This document shows, piece after piece, positions 11,692-21,117 of a stretch of 64,000 nucleotides of DNA (position 1 is the first letter of the stretch; the number at the start of each line of letters is the position of its first letter). The translations under genes were made by a program, and so were the position numbers. This stretch comes from Rhizobium sp. AC27/96 (lineage in GTDB: Bacteria > Pseudomonadota > Alphaproteobacteria > Rhizobiales > Rhizobiaceae). Under the pieces are notes generated by a model that saw only the letters and a program-made list of their open reading frames with translations, was not told the origin of the DNA and searched no databases. The DNA lies in assembly GCF_001692325.1 (NCBI RefSeq), contig NZ_LXKN01000001.1, forward strand, positions 620,001 through 684,000, written 5' to 3'.

Positions 11692-12184
11692 CCGGAAATA
11701 GGCCATAATAGGGTTGGTTTTCCCATGAATATTGGGGACTTGCCGAGACGTAGAATGAAGATTAATTATTTTTAATCTTCTGATGAGGGCGACTGGAGCG
11801 CAGATCTTGCGTGGCGTTGAGCCTCGTGTTTTTACTTCAGAATTGAAAGAGAAACTGCATTTCGTCCCTGTTTTGTGACAAAGTCAGTTAGGTTGCTCTA
11901 TAGTCATGATTTCCTGCCGACTTTCGAGGAAAGAGGCCGAAAAGAGACTAAATTTCATTTGAAAAGCATTATCGCGCATAGATATGCTTAGATGGCTGTA
12001 TTTAGATTTTGTCTCAAATACGAAGGTTGTTGGTTTTTTCTTGGAGGATATTCAATTTTGATTTGTTAATTCTATGGGAAATTTCTGTCGGTGGTGACGT
12101 GAATTTTAACCATCCCAGCAGACGGGTATTTTTCATCATTAAGAATTTGTTGATTTTCTTTTGATTTCGCGCGAATTTAGTCCC
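11692..12184. other. AT-rich intergenic region after pleD
   Basis: No credible gene. It holds an AT-rich perfect hairpin at 11758-11779 (AAGATTAA / TTAATCTT, 6-base loop) that may end the pleD transcript. The base composition is clearly more AT-rich than the flanking genes. A TTGATT hexamer at 12150-12155 with GAATTT 17 bases on may be the promoter of the RNA candidate that follows. Confidence 0.5.
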
Positions 12185-12370
12185 GTACAGAGACAGCCCA
12201 TAAGGGTTTCCAGATACCCCATGATGCTCAGGTCCGCCGCATCTCCTGGGTCGTGGGGTCGGTCGGCTGGCATGCAAATTACAACGGTTCCTCGTGCCGT
12301 TTTGCAGGCTAGCCGGCCCCCGAATTCAAAACGCCGCTCTTCGATTTTCGAAGGCGGCGTTTTTCTTTTT
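12185..12370 (+). ncRNA. Structured small RNA candidate
   Basis: Three stem-loops in series with a terminator and no reading frame. Stem 1: ACCCCA (12216-12221) pairs with TGGGGT (12254-12259), enclosing CTCAGG/CCTGGG. Stem 2: CGGCT (12264-12268) pairs with AGCCG (12311-12315), TGCAAA with TTTGCA, and AACGG with CCGTT, closing the loop TTCCTCGTG, which contains an anti-Shine-Dalgarno-like CCUC. Stem 3 is a strong terminator with an 11-base T-rich tail. The 5' end is a guess from a weak promoter at 12150-12178. The layout (about 150-190 nt, hairpins, terminator) is that of rhizobial trans-acting sRNAs such as the alpha-r families, but I cannot assign a family by eye. Confidence 0.5.
12328..12370 (+). 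terminator. Rho-independent terminator of the sRNA candidate
   Basis: AACGCCGC-t-CTTCG pairs with CGAAG-GCGGCGTT around a 5-base loop, with one bulged T, and is followed by TTTTTCTTTTT. This is one of the best plus-strand terminators in the window, and no plus-strand gene lies just before it. Confidence 0.8.
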
Positions 12371-12453
12371 GGAGATGCTGACGGTGCATTTTCAAATCAT
12401 GTCGGGCGGCAAAACGCGATCGGATTTTTACGGGAACGACACTCCGAAAACGA

Positions 12454-12484
12454 AAAAGGCGCAAGCCCGGAGGCTGCGCCTTTT
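12454..12484 (-). terminator. Terminator of rpmG
   Basis: AAAAGGCGCA / TGCGCCTTTT with an inner AGCC/GGCT stem, followed on the minus strand by TTTTTCGTTTT. It lies 22 bases past the rpmG stop. Confidence 0.85.
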
Positions 12485-12505
12485 GTAACCTGAAGTTTAG
12501 GAAAC

Positions 12506-12673
12506 TTACTTGATCTTCGTTTCCTTGAACTCGACATGCTTCTTAGCAACCGGGTCGTACTTCGTCTTCGTCATCTTGTCCGTCATCGTACGGCTGTTCT
12601 TCGTCGTGACGTAGAAGAAACCAGTGTCGGCCGTCGACAGCAGCTTGATCTTGATTGTGGTAGCCTTGGCCAT
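12506..12673 (-). CDS. rpmG: 50S ribosomal protein L33
   Basis: 55 aa starting [18 protein letters not shown], the standard L33 length and sequence. It lacks the CxxC pairs, so it is the zinc-independent form. A ribosome site (AGGACG) precedes ATG at 12673. It is a single gene with its own terminator and is next to pleD, as in other rhizobia. Confidence 0.98.
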   Translation of the reverse strand: MAKATTIKIKLLSTADTGFFYVTTKNSRTMTDKMTKTKYDPVAKKHVEFKETKIK

Positions 12674-12769
12674 AGTCGTCCTGCCTTTAATAAAAATGAA
12701 CGCCGTGGACGGCCAGTGCGGTGGTCCACGGCGAATTCTGGCGCGAAAATACAAATCGCGCCCGAAAAG

Positions 12770-13954
12770 TCAACCTCTGTTGCCCATGAAAAGCAGTCGT
12801 ATCCCCGAAAGCAGGACATAAAGGCCGAAGAAAAAGGCCACAGCCCAGGCAAAGCCACTGGGATTGACCAAATCCATGGCAGTGCCGATCGTCGGCGGCC
12901 CGAGAACCATGCCGATCGCATAGCAGAAAACGAAGGCCGCGTTGGCGGCCACAAGGTCTGCGCCGGTCAGCCGTGTACCCAGGTGGCTGAGGCCGACAGT
13001 GTACATGCCGGAAACGCAACCGCCCCAGAAGAGCAGGATGACGGCGAGGATAATCCAGTTCGACGACAGGGATGGCAGCAACAGCGCGCCAACCAGGCCG
13101 ATGGTGGCCATGATCGACAGCAATGGCCGCTTGTCGCGCATGCGGTCGGCCAGCAGCCCGAGCGGGATCTGAAACACGAAATTGCCGATACCCATGACGG
13201 TCAGCAGCAATGCGGCCTGCGATTCGTTGAAGCCCAGGCGGGTGGCATAGCTGGTAAACAGCGACCCGCCGCCAACGGTCACGGCGCCGAACACGAACAC
13301 GGCCGCAGTGGCCGTCGGCACCAGGAAGATATAGCGGACGAAATGCAGTTCGGGCTTCTCGTCAACAACGGGACTTTCGTTGCGGGCGATGAAGATCGGG
13401 ATCGCTGCCGCCAGAATGATGCAGGCGCCAATGAGGAAGGGCATGAGGCCTTCGCTGCCGACAAGCGAGAAGAGCAGGGGGCCGGCCGCAAAGCCAAGCG
13501 AGAACACCGTGGAATAGAGGCCGAGTACGAAACCGCGCTTTGATGGTGGCGAGGCCGCATTGATCCAGAATTCCGACAGGATGAAGAGGGTGGTCGTCGA
13601 GCCGTGGAACAGGATGCGCAGGGGGAACCACAGAAGCAGGTTATCCGCGTAATAAAAGCCCAACGAGCTCAGAGCGGAAAGTATGACCGCCCAGATCATC
13701 GTCTGCACGACGCCGAAGCGATGCGCGAGCTTGGTGGTGATGATAGCCGCGAGCATGGCCGCTATGCCCATCATCGCCGTGTTGAGGCCGATCAGGCTTG
13801 AGGAGACGCCGCGCTTCTCCAGAATGATGCTCAGCAGCGGCAGGCCCAGGCCAATGGCAATGCCCACGGCGGATACGGACGCGATGGCGGCGACGAGCGA
13901 AGGCCAGTGAATTTCTTCGACATGGCCGGCCTTGCCGTTCGTCGGTTCAAGCAT
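12770..13954 (-). CDS. MFS transporter
   Basis: 394 aa from ATG at 13954 (MLEPTNGKAGHVEE), with AGGGA upstream. About 12 membrane helices are visible: the first half ends near residue 190, followed by a hydrophilic loop (RNESPVVDEKPELHF) and the second half. The loop between helices 2 and 3 (KLAHRFGVV) and GLLADRMRDKRP in the second half are the usual MFS positions for the D-R/K-x-G-R/K-R/K motif. The overall look is that of YcaD-type or sugar-efflux-like permeases. The substrate is unknown. It is a single minus-strand gene between DUF983 and rpmG. Confidence 0.88.
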   Translation of the reverse strand: MLEPTNGKAGHVEEIHWPSLVAAIASVSAVGIAIGLGLPLLSIILEKRGVSSSLIGLNTAMMGIAAMLAAIITTKLAHRFGVVQTMIWAVILSALSSLGFYYADNLLLWFPLRILFHGSTTTLFILSEFWINAASPPSKRGFVLGLYSTVFSLGFAAGPLLFSLVGSEGLMPFLIGACIILAAAIPIFIARNESPVVDEKPELHFVRYIFLVPTATAAVFVFGAVTVGGGSLFTSYATRLGFNESQAALLLTVMGIGNFVFQIPLGLLADRMRDKRPLLSIMATIGLVGALLLPSLSSNWIILAVILLFWGGCVSGMYTVGLSHLGTRLTGADLVAANAAFVFCYAIGMVLGPPTIGTAMDLVNPSGFAWAVAFFFGLYVLLSGIRLLFMGNRG

Positions 13955-14260
13955 AAACTGATCCCTGGAGCATGAGGCAGGCGAATCGATGACGATACGC
14001 AACATAGAAAGGCACGGCTCGGCCAAATTCAGGTGACGGGTCGGCTTTCATGAGATCGGTCATATCCCCCAGAATGATCCTTTCGATGCCCGGCATGTTC
14101 AGACAAGAAAAGCGGTTCATGTCAAGCCGTTGCCGCCGAAGCAGCGTGCGCGAATCACGAATATCCGGGAAATCGATCATGGTTCTAGCTGGGGGAGAGC
14201 AATAACGTGAAACAACCGCGGTCTCCCGAGCAGACCGATGTGACAGGCTTGCGGGCATGG

Positions 14261-14716
14261 TCACGACCGCTCGTTTCCCTGATCCCATTCGTCCGGGCTG
14301 TCGTCGTGGCCGCCGAAGCCATGCATGCGCAGCGCCCATTGCAGGCCGATCACGCCACCCTTGATGGGCTGTATGATCGCAAGGGCCGCTATGACCGTGA
14401 TCGGCGCCCAGATGGCAAGATGGACCCACATGGGCAGATTGAAGGCCATGTCCGTCATCATGTAGCCGCCGACGATGATGTGGCCGAGAACGAAGATCAC
14501 CAGGTAAGGCGGCAGATCATCGGCTCGTTGATGGAAGATCTCTTCGCCGCAAACCGCACAATTGTCGACTGGCTTCAGGAAGGTGCGAAAGAGTTTGCCC
14601 GTCCCGCAGCGCGGGCAGCGGTTGAGCATGCCGCGGGAAATCGACCGGGCGACCGGGCGCTCGCTTTCGTCGGTGCCGCCGTAGCGGATGGGGGAATCGG
14701 ATGGGCTGCCCGTCAT
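14261..14716 (-). CDS. DUF983 zinc-ribbon membrane protein
   Basis: 151 aa. A zinc ribbon (CPRCGTGKLFR ... CAVCGEE) is followed by two hydrophobic helices (about 70-90 and 98-118). This is the arrangement of DUF983, an alphaproteobacterial family of unknown function sometimes found next to cytochrome oxidase genes; no such genes are here. It starts 33 bases after rnr and is likely its downstream partner in an operon. Confidence 0.88.
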   Translation of the reverse strand: MTGSPSDSPIRYGGTDESERPVARSISRGMLNRCPRCGTGKLFRTFLKPVDNCAVCGEEIFHQRADDLPPYLVIFVLGHIIVGGYMMTDMAFNLPMWVHLAIWAPITVIAALAIIQPIKGGVIGLQWALRMHGFGGHDDSPDEWDQGNERS

Positions 14717-14748
14717 GAATGCTCTTCCTTACTGCCGGCAGCCAGCTT

Positions 14749-17127
14749 TTATCGGCGGCCGCGCGGTGGTCTCGTGCCCGGCGTCTTGCGCGCCTGGTTC
14801 TGATTGCGACGGGTCGCCTTGTGGAAAGAGCGTACCGCCGTCGGCAACGACCGTCCGTCACTCAGCATCTCGAAGCGCAGGGCACCTGCAAGCGGTACGG
14901 CTTCCACCAGCCGCACGGTCACCTCGTCGCCAAGGCGATAGCCGAGCCCGGTCTTTTCTCCCGTCAGCGCCTGATGTGCCTCATCATAGATGAAGTAGTC
15001 GGTGCCGAGCGTAGATATAGGGATGAAACCATCCGCTCCATAGTCGGGCAGGGTAACAAAAAGTCCCGACTTGGTAACACCGCCGACGCGCGCCTCGAAT
15101 TCCGCGCCGACCTTGCCGGCCAGATGATGGGCGATGAGCCGGTCGACAGTTTCGCGTTCGGCGGCCATGGCGCGACGCTCGAAGGTCGAGATCTCGGCGG
15201 CGATGTCATCGAGCACCGCTTCCTCATCCGGCGTGATGCCGCCTTCACCGAAGCCGAGCGAGCCGACGAGCGCGCGATGCACGATCAGATCCGCATAGCG
15301 GCGGATCGGCGAGGTGAAATGGGCGTACTTCATCAGGTTCAGGCCGAAGTGCCCGATATTGTCGGGGCTGTAGATTGCCTGGCTCTGTGAGCGCAGCACC
15401 ATCTCGTTGACCATGGTTTGATGCGGCGTACCCTCGGCCTTCGCCAGAATGCCGTTAAAGCTGTTGGCCCGGACATTGCCGCCCTTGGCGAGCACTATGT
15501 CGAGGGTCTTGAGGAATTCGCGCAGCACTTCCTGCTTGGCGAGCGTCGGACCGTCATGGATGCGGTAGATGAGTACCTGCTTCCTCTTTTCCAGCGTCTC
15601 GGCGGCAGCGACGTTCGCCTGGATCATCATTTCTTCGATCAGCTTGTGTGCATCGAGGCGTGGCGGCACGAAGACGCGGTCGACTGTGCCATCCTCCTTC
15701 AAAAGGATCTTGCGCTCGGGCATGTCGAGTTCCAGCGGCTGACGCCGCTCGCGGCCCTTCTTCATGATCTCATAGGCGTGCCACAGCGGCTTCAGGATCG
15801 GCTCCAGCATCGGCCCGGTCTTGTCATCGGGCTGGCCGTCGATGGCGGCCTGCGCCTGCTGATAGGAAAGCTTGGCGGCACTCTTCATCATGATGCGATG
15901 GAAGGTATGGCCTGCCTTGCGGCCTTCCCTGGAGAAGATCATCCGGACGGCGAGGGCGGGGCGGTCGACGCCTTCCTTCAGCGAGCAAAGATCGTTGGAG
16001 ATGCGCTCAGGCAGCATCGGGACGACCCGGTCGGGGAAATACACGGAGTTGCCGCGCTTCAGAGCCTCGCGGTCGAGCGACGAATGGGGGCGTACATACC
16101 AGGAGACGTCGGCAATGGCGACAGTGACAACAACGCCATCGGGATTGTCGGGCGATGGGTCCATCTCGGCATAGACGGCATCGTCATGGTCCTTGGCGTC
16201 GGCCGGATCAATGGTGATCAGCGGCAGGCTGCGCCAGTCCTCGCGATGCGACATCGTCGCGGGCTTGGCCGCATCGGCCTCGGCGATCACGGCGGCCGGG
16301 AAGACATGCGGAATGCCATGGGCATGAATGGCGATCATCGAGATCGCCTTTTCGGAAGCGACGGAGCCAACGACCGAGAGAACCTTGGCGCGCGGCAGGC
16401 CGAAACGGCCAAGACGGGCGACTTCGACCTCGACGAGATCACCATCCTTGGCGTCGCCGGTATAGTCCGGATCGATCACCATTTCTTCGCCGCGCCGCTC
16501 GATCGGCATCAGCCGACCGCCGCCGCCCGGCGTCTCGCGGAAGACGCCCATGCTGGCGCCCTTGCGCTTGTCGATAACCTTGATGATGCGTGCCGTATAG
16601 GCCGGGCCGCCACGATCCACCGCCGCAAAGATCTTGGCGAGAACGCGGTCGCCCATGCCGGCGACCGGCGCCTTGCCCTTGCCATTGCGGCCGGCTGGTG
16701 AGGAGGACTGCTTGATCATCACGGCCGGTGCCACGCCGTTCTCATCAGCCCAATCGGCCGGGCGGCCGATCAATCCGCCATCCTTGTCGCGGGTCGTGAT
16801 ATCGAGAACGGTGATCGGCGGCAGCGCGCCCGGGCGGATGAGCGACTTGCGGCTCTTCTGAACCATCCCGTCTTCTTCGAGCTCTCGCAGCAAGCTCTTC
16901 AGCGCGATGCGGCTTTCACCCTTCAGGCCGAAGGCCTTTGCAAGTTCACGCTTGGAAGCCTGCTCGGGATGTTCTGCAATGAAACGAAGAATGACTTCGC
17001 GCGGCGGCAGGGTGCCGTGCACGATCGCCATCATCGGCTCGGTGTCGCCGCTGGCCTTACCGGCGCGGCCGGGCTTGCCGGAACGACGTTCCGACGATGG
17101 ATTCCTGCCGCGCGGTTCTCTGCTCAC
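14749..17127 (-). CDS. rnr: Ribonuclease R
   Basis: 792 aa with a GTG start at 17127 that overlaps the topA stop (GTGA), so translation is coupled. The order is a Ser/Arg-rich start, winged helix (about 30-90, REVILRFIAEHPEQASKRELAKAF), cold-shock-like domains, the RNB catalytic domain with DPADAKDHDDAVYAE holding the metal-binding aspartates, a C-terminal S1 domain (GAEFEARVGGVTKSGLFVTL) and a basic tail. It degrades structured RNA 3'-to-5', including rRNA and tmRNA-tagged messages. Its coupling to topA puts RNA decay and topology control on one message. Confidence 0.96.
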   Translation of the reverse strand: MSREPRGRNPSSERRSGKPGRAGKASGDTEPMMAIVHGTLPPREVILRFIAEHPEQASKRELAKAFGLKGESRIALKSLLRELEEDGMVQKSRKSLIRPGALPPITVLDITTRDKDGGLIGRPADWADENGVAPAVMIKQSSSPAGRNGKGKAPVAGMGDRVLAKIFAAVDRGGPAYTARIIKVIDKRKGASMGVFRETPGGGGRLMPIERRGEEMVIDPDYTGDAKDGDLVEVEVARLGRFGLPRAKVLSVVGSVASEKAISMIAIHAHGIPHVFPAAVIAEADAAKPATMSHREDWRSLPLITIDPADAKDHDDAVYAEMDPSPDNPDGVVVTVAIADVSWYVRPHSSLDREALKRGNSVYFPDRVVPMLPERISNDLCSLKEGVDRPALAVRMIFSREGRKAGHTFHRIMMKSAAKLSYQQAQAAIDGQPDDKTGPMLEPILKPLWHAYEIMKKGRERRQPLELDMPERKILLKEDGTVDRVFVPPRLDAHKLIEEMMIQANVAAAETLEKRKQVLIYRIHDGPTLAKQEVLREFLKTLDIVLAKGGNVRANSFNGILAKAEGTPHQTMVNEMVLRSQSQAIYSPDNIGHFGLNLMKYAHFTSPIRRYADLIVHRALVGSLGFGEGGITPDEEAVLDDIAAEISTFERRAMAAERETVDRLIAHHLAGKVGAEFEARVGGVTKSGLFVTLPDYGADGFIPISTLGTDYFIYDEAHQALTGEKTGLGYRLGDEVTVRLVEAVPLAGALRFEMLSDGRSLPTAVRSFHKATRRNQNQARKTPGTRPPRGRR

Positions 17128-19796
17128 TCTGCACTCTTCTTTTTCGCTGCCGTCTTGGCCGCGGGCTTCTTTGCAGCAGCCTTCGGCTTGGCGGTCGTCT
17201 TTGTCGCTTTTGCGCCGGCTGCCGCGGTCTTTGCCTTGGCGGGAGCCTTTTTCGTTGTAGTGCCGCTCTTGCCGGCTTTCGCAACGATCAGAGCGAGGGC
17301 CTCCTCGACTGTGATCGCCTGCGGGTCGGTGCCCTTCGGCAGGGTGGCGTTGACTTTGCCCCAGTTGACATAGGGGCCGTATTTCCCGTCACGAACGGTG
17401 ATAGAGCCGCCGCCGTCCGGATGGGCGCCGAGATCCTTCAGTGCTGCCGGCGTGCCGCCGCGTGCTCCGCCACCCTTGCTCTGCTTTTCGGCAAGCAAGG
17501 TCACGGCGCGGTTCAGGCCGACGGTGAACACGTCTTCGACGGTCTCGAGGTTGGCATAGCTGCCGTCATGCAGCAGGAAGGGACCGTAACGTCCGATGCC
17601 GGACGAGATCATCTTGCCGCTTTCCGGATGCTTGCCGATATCGCGGGGCAGCGAGATCAACGCCATCGCCTTCTCGTAGTCGATATCCTCAGGCTTCCAG
17701 CCCTTCGGCAGCGACGAGCGCTTGGCCTCCTTGCCATCGCCGCGCTGGATATAAGGTCCGAATCGGCCTGAGCGCAGTGTCAGCTCTTCGCCGGTAACCG
17801 GATCCTGGCCGAGTACCTTCGGTTCATTCAGCCCTGTGGATTCTGCTTCCGCACCGCCTTCCGAAGAAAGCTGGCGCGTATAGTTGCATTCCGGATAGTT
17901 TGAGCAGCCGACGAAGGCGCCGTATTTGCCGAGCTTCAGCGACAGGTTGCCCGTGCCGCAGACCTGGCAGATGCGTGGATCGCTGCCGTCTTCGCGCTTC
18001 GGGAAGACCAGCGGCGCCAGCGCCTCGTTGAGAGCGTCGAGCACATTGGTGACGCGCAACTCCTTGGTGTCCTCGATCTGGGCGAAGAAATCGCGCCAGA
18101 AATCGCGCAGAACGTCCTTCCAGTTCAGCTCGCCGGCGGAAATGCGGTCGAGCTTTTCTTCGAGATCGGCGGTGAAGTCGTATTCGACGTATTTGGTGAA
18201 GAAGCTTTCGAGGAAAGCGGTCACCAGCCGGCCCTTGGCTTGCGGCACCAGCTTGCGCTTGTCGATCGTGACATAGTCGCGGTCGCGCAGCGTCGCCAGC
18301 GTCGCCGCATAGGTCGACGGGCGGCCGATGCCCAGCTCTTCCATCTTCTTGATCAGCGATGCTTCCGAATAGCGCGGCGGCGGTTCGGTGAAGTGCTGGG
18401 TCGAATTGATCTTCTGCTTGGCGAGATTTTCGCGGGCATTGATCTCCGGCAGACGACCATCTTCGTCGTCGGCATCGTCGCTCTGCTCGCCGTCTTCCTT
18501 CTGGTCGGTATAGGCGGCGATGAAGCCGTCGAAGCGGATCACCGAGCCGACGGCGCGCAGTCCGGCCTTCTCGCCAGCCTTATCAGCCAGAATCTCGACG
18601 GTGGTGCGCTCGATCTCTGCCGAGGCCATCTGGCTGGCAATGCCGCGCTTCCAGATCAGGTCATACAATCTCAGCTGGTCGGCATCGAGGTATTTGCGGA
18701 CGTGGTCGGGCGTGCGATCGAAGCCGGTCGGGCGGATCGCTTCATGCGCTTCCTGCGCGTTCTTAGCCTTGGTCGAATAGAAGCGTGCCTTTTCCGGCAG
18801 GTAGCGGTTGCCGAATTGGTCGGCGATTGCGACGCGAGCCGCATCGATCGCTTCCGGCGCCATCTGCACGCCGTCGGTACGCATATAGGTGATGAGACCG
18901 ACCGTCTCGCCGCCGATGTCGACGCCTTCATAAAGCTTCTGCGCTACCTGCATGGTGCGCGAAGCGGAGAAGCCGAGCTTGGAGGAGGCGGCCTGCTGCA
19001 AGGTGGAGGTGGTGAAAGGCGGGCTCGGATTGCGTCTGACGGGCTTTGCCTCGACGGTGTCGACGACATAGGTCGCACCTTCCAGCAATGCCTTCAGCTT
19101 GCCGGCTTCTTCGCCGTTGCCGATTGCGCGTGGCTGCAGACGCTTGCCACCGGCGGATACGAGACGAGCTTCGAATTCGTCGCCGCGCGGCGTCTTCAGG
19201 ATCGCCGAGAGGTTCCAGTATTCTTCCGAGATGAAGCGCTCGATCTCGGATTCACGATCGCAAACCAGGCGAAGTGCGACGGACTGCACGCGGCCGGCCG
19301 AACGGGCGCCGGGCAGCTTGCGCCACAGCACCGGCGACAGATTGAAGCCGACGAGATAATCAAGCGCACGGCGGGCGAGGTAGGCATCGACCAGCGGCAC
19401 GTCGATGTCGCGCGGGTCGGCCATCGCGTCAAGCACGGCCTTCTTGGTGATGGCGTTGAAGACGACGCGCTTGACGGGCTTGCCGTTGATGACACGCTTC
19501 TTGTTGAGCAGGTCGAGCACATGCCAGGAAATCGCTTCACCTTCGCGATCCGGGTCGGTCGCGAGGAACAGGGCGTCGGAGGATTTCACCGCATCGGCGA
19601 TGTCCTTCATGCGCTTTTGCGAAGCGCCATCGACTTCCCAGAGCATTTCGAAATCCTGGTCCGGCAGTACCGAACCGTCTTTGGCGGGCAGGTCACGCAC
19701 ATGGCCGAAGGAGGCAAGAACCTTATATCCGGGTCCCAGATATTTGTTGATTGTCTTAGCCTTGGCAGGCGATTCCACCACTACAACGTTCATCAT
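17124..19796 (-). CDS. topA: DNA topoisomerase I
   Basis: 890 aa from ATG at 19796; the next codon is also ATG, so 19793 is equally possible. The Toprim domain starts with VVVESPAKAKTINKYLG and has DPDREGEAISWH. The catalytic tyrosine lies in TYMRTDGVQM. A C4 zinc finger (CQVCGTGNLSLK...CSNYPEC) is followed by further topo-C repeats and a Lys/Ala/Pro-rich tail of about 50 residues, typical of alphaproteobacterial TopA. It relaxes negative supercoils behind RNA polymerase. It is upstream of rnr with a 4-base overlap. Confidence 0.97.
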   Translation of the reverse strand: MMNVVVVESPAKAKTINKYLGPGYKVLASFGHVRDLPAKDGSVLPDQDFEMLWEVDGASQKRMKDIADAVKSSDALFLATDPDREGEAISWHVLDLLNKKRVINGKPVKRVVFNAITKKAVLDAMADPRDIDVPLVDAYLARRALDYLVGFNLSPVLWRKLPGARSAGRVQSVALRLVCDRESEIERFISEEYWNLSAILKTPRGDEFEARLVSAGGKRLQPRAIGNGEEAGKLKALLEGATYVVDTVEAKPVRRNPSPPFTTSTLQQAASSKLGFSASRTMQVAQKLYEGVDIGGETVGLITYMRTDGVQMAPEAIDAARVAIADQFGNRYLPEKARFYSTKAKNAQEAHEAIRPTGFDRTPDHVRKYLDADQLRLYDLIWKRGIASQMASAEIERTTVEILADKAGEKAGLRAVGSVIRFDGFIAAYTDQKEDGEQSDDADDEDGRLPEINARENLAKQKINSTQHFTEPPPRYSEASLIKKMEELGIGRPSTYAATLATLRDRDYVTIDKRKLVPQAKGRLVTAFLESFFTKYVEYDFTADLEEKLDRISAGELNWKDVLRDFWRDFFAQIEDTKELRVTNVLDALNEALAPLVFPKREDGSDPRICQVCGTGNLSLKLGKYGAFVGCSNYPECNYTRQLSSEGGAEAESTGLNEPKVLGQDPVTGEELTLRSGRFGPYIQRGDGKEAKRSSLPKGWKPEDIDYEKAMALISLPRDIGKHPESGKMISSGIGRYGPFLLHDGSYANLETVEDVFTVGLNRAVTLLAEKQSKGGGARGGTPAALKDLGAHPDGGGSITVRDGKYGPYVNWGKVNATLPKGTDPQAITVEEALALIVAKAGKSGTTTKKAPAKAKTAAAGAKATKTTAKPKAAAKKPAAKTAAKKKSAE

Positions 19797-19968
19797 CAAG
19801 TCTCTGAATACGAGGTCGTGCCGAAACAAGGCACTGGAGAAGCCGGGCTTTTCCGTCTTCCCGGCCTTCCGACATGGACAGGGAATTCGTCGCGGTCAAG
19901 AGGCGAAGTCGATTTTTGCCACCGACGCAGCGATGCGAAGCTTAGAATTGGTATGCGTGTCACAGTTT

Positions 19969-21117
19969 TCAATCCAGCATGGAGATCGACACCAGCCCGC
20001 CGGGGTGGCGGTGCAGTCGTCCAGCCATGTCCAGCTCGAGAAGGACAGAGTGAACAGCGGATACCGGTAGGCCGGTATGCCTGACGATGTCGTCGATCTC
20101 GACCGGTGTCGGCCCGAGTGCGTCGACGATGTAGTCACGCTCGGCATCGTCGGGCGGCACGGAGAGCGGCTTGCTCCGTTCGATCGGAGCTTCGACAGGG
20201 CGCGGGCGGAAGAGATCCGGCTCGGCCAGCGGCCGCAAGGCGTCGACGATATCGCCCGGGGTGGTCACGATCATCGCGCCGTCCTTCAACAGACCGTTGG
20301 TGCCCTCGCAGCGCGGGTCGAGCGGCGAACCCGGAACGGCAAAGACCAGCCGGCCAAATTCGCCGGCAAGACGCGCGGTGATCAGCGAGCCTGAGCGGGT
20401 CGCGGCCTCGACGATGACGACACCGAGCGAAATGCCCGATATCAGCCGGTTACGGCGCGGGAAGTCGCGTGCCCGCGGCTCCCATCCGAACGGCATCTCG
20501 CTGACGGCAAGCCCGTTTCCATTCCATATGTCGTTGAGAAGGCCAATATTCTCCGGCGGGTAGGGCTGATCAAGACCGCCGGCCATCGCGGCGATGGTCC
20601 CCGTTTCGAGGCTGGCGCGATGGGCGGCCGTATCAATACCACGCGCAAGCCCGGAGACGACGGCATAACCGGCCTCGCCGCAGGCGCGGGCGATCATGGC
20701 AGTGAACTTTGCCCCGCTGATCGAGGCATTGCGCGAGCCGACGATGCCGATAGAAGGTCGCGTCGCCGCCGGGATATTACCTTTGACCGTCAGGAGAGGC
20801 GGCGCCCCGTCGATCTCCCTTAGCGCCGGCGGATAATCCGGCTCGCCGATGCCCACGAAGCGTGCGCCGAAGCGATGTACAGCTTCCAGCTCGCGCAGAG
20901 CGTCTCGCTCGTCGGCAATGCGGATCGCTCGCGTCGAGCCGCCGCGCTGGGAAAGTTCCGGCAGCATCGCAAGTGCTGCTTCTGCCGAGCCATAATGATT
21001 GATGAGATCGCGAAAGGTGGATGGTCCGACATTGTCGGAGCGGATCAGCCTGAGCCAGGCAATCCTTTGTTTTTCGGTCAGCGCAACTCCGGTCCGTCTT
21101 GCGCTGCCTGCGTCCAT
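19969..21117 (-). CDS. dprA: DNA-processing protein DprA
   Basis: 382 aa from ATG at 21117, which shares one base with the plsY stop (TAATG). An N-terminal SAM-like region is followed by the extended Rossmann fold (GIVGSRNASISG ... VVSGLARGIDTAAH ... PRRNRLISG ... GSLITARLAGE) and a C-terminal winged helix (about 310-380). DprA loads RecA on incoming single-stranded DNA in transformation. It is also conserved in bacteria not known to be competent, where its role is unclear. An upstream in-frame extension is rejected because it lies inside plsY. Confidence 0.96.
   Translation of the reverse strand: MDAGSARRTGVALTEKQRIAWLRLIRSDNVGPSTFRDLINHYGSAEAALAMLPELSQRGGSTRAIRIADERDALRELEAVHRFGARFVGIGEPDYPPALREIDGAPPLLTVKGNIPAATRPSIGIVGSRNASISGAKFTAMIARACGEAGYAVVSGLARGIDTAAHRASLETGTIAAMAGGLDQPYPPENIGLLNDIWNGNGLAVSEMPFGWEPRARDFPRRNRLISGISLGVVIVEAATRSGSLITARLAGEFGRLVFAVPGSPLDPRCEGTNGLLKDGAMIVTTPGDIVDALRPLAEPDLFRPRPVEAPIERSKPLSVPPDDAERDYIVDALGPTPVEIDDIVRHTGLPVSAVHSVLLELDMAGRLHRHPGGLVSISMLD

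Noticed and set aside
12014..12277. 87-codon minus-strand frame before the sRNA candidate
   Set aside because: Lacks coding-like composition and a ribosome site, and it overlaps the structured RNA.
15418..16701. 427-codon frame antisense to rnr
   Set aside because: No family likeness, and rnr is certain on the other strand.
19797..19968. Terminator between dprA and topA
   Set aside because: Only an imperfect GAAGCCGGG/CCCGGCCTT pairing with a bulge; too weak to call.
18240..20084. 614-codon open frame antisense to topA
   Set aside because: Antisense shadow of a certain gene, low-complexity and with no conserved motif.
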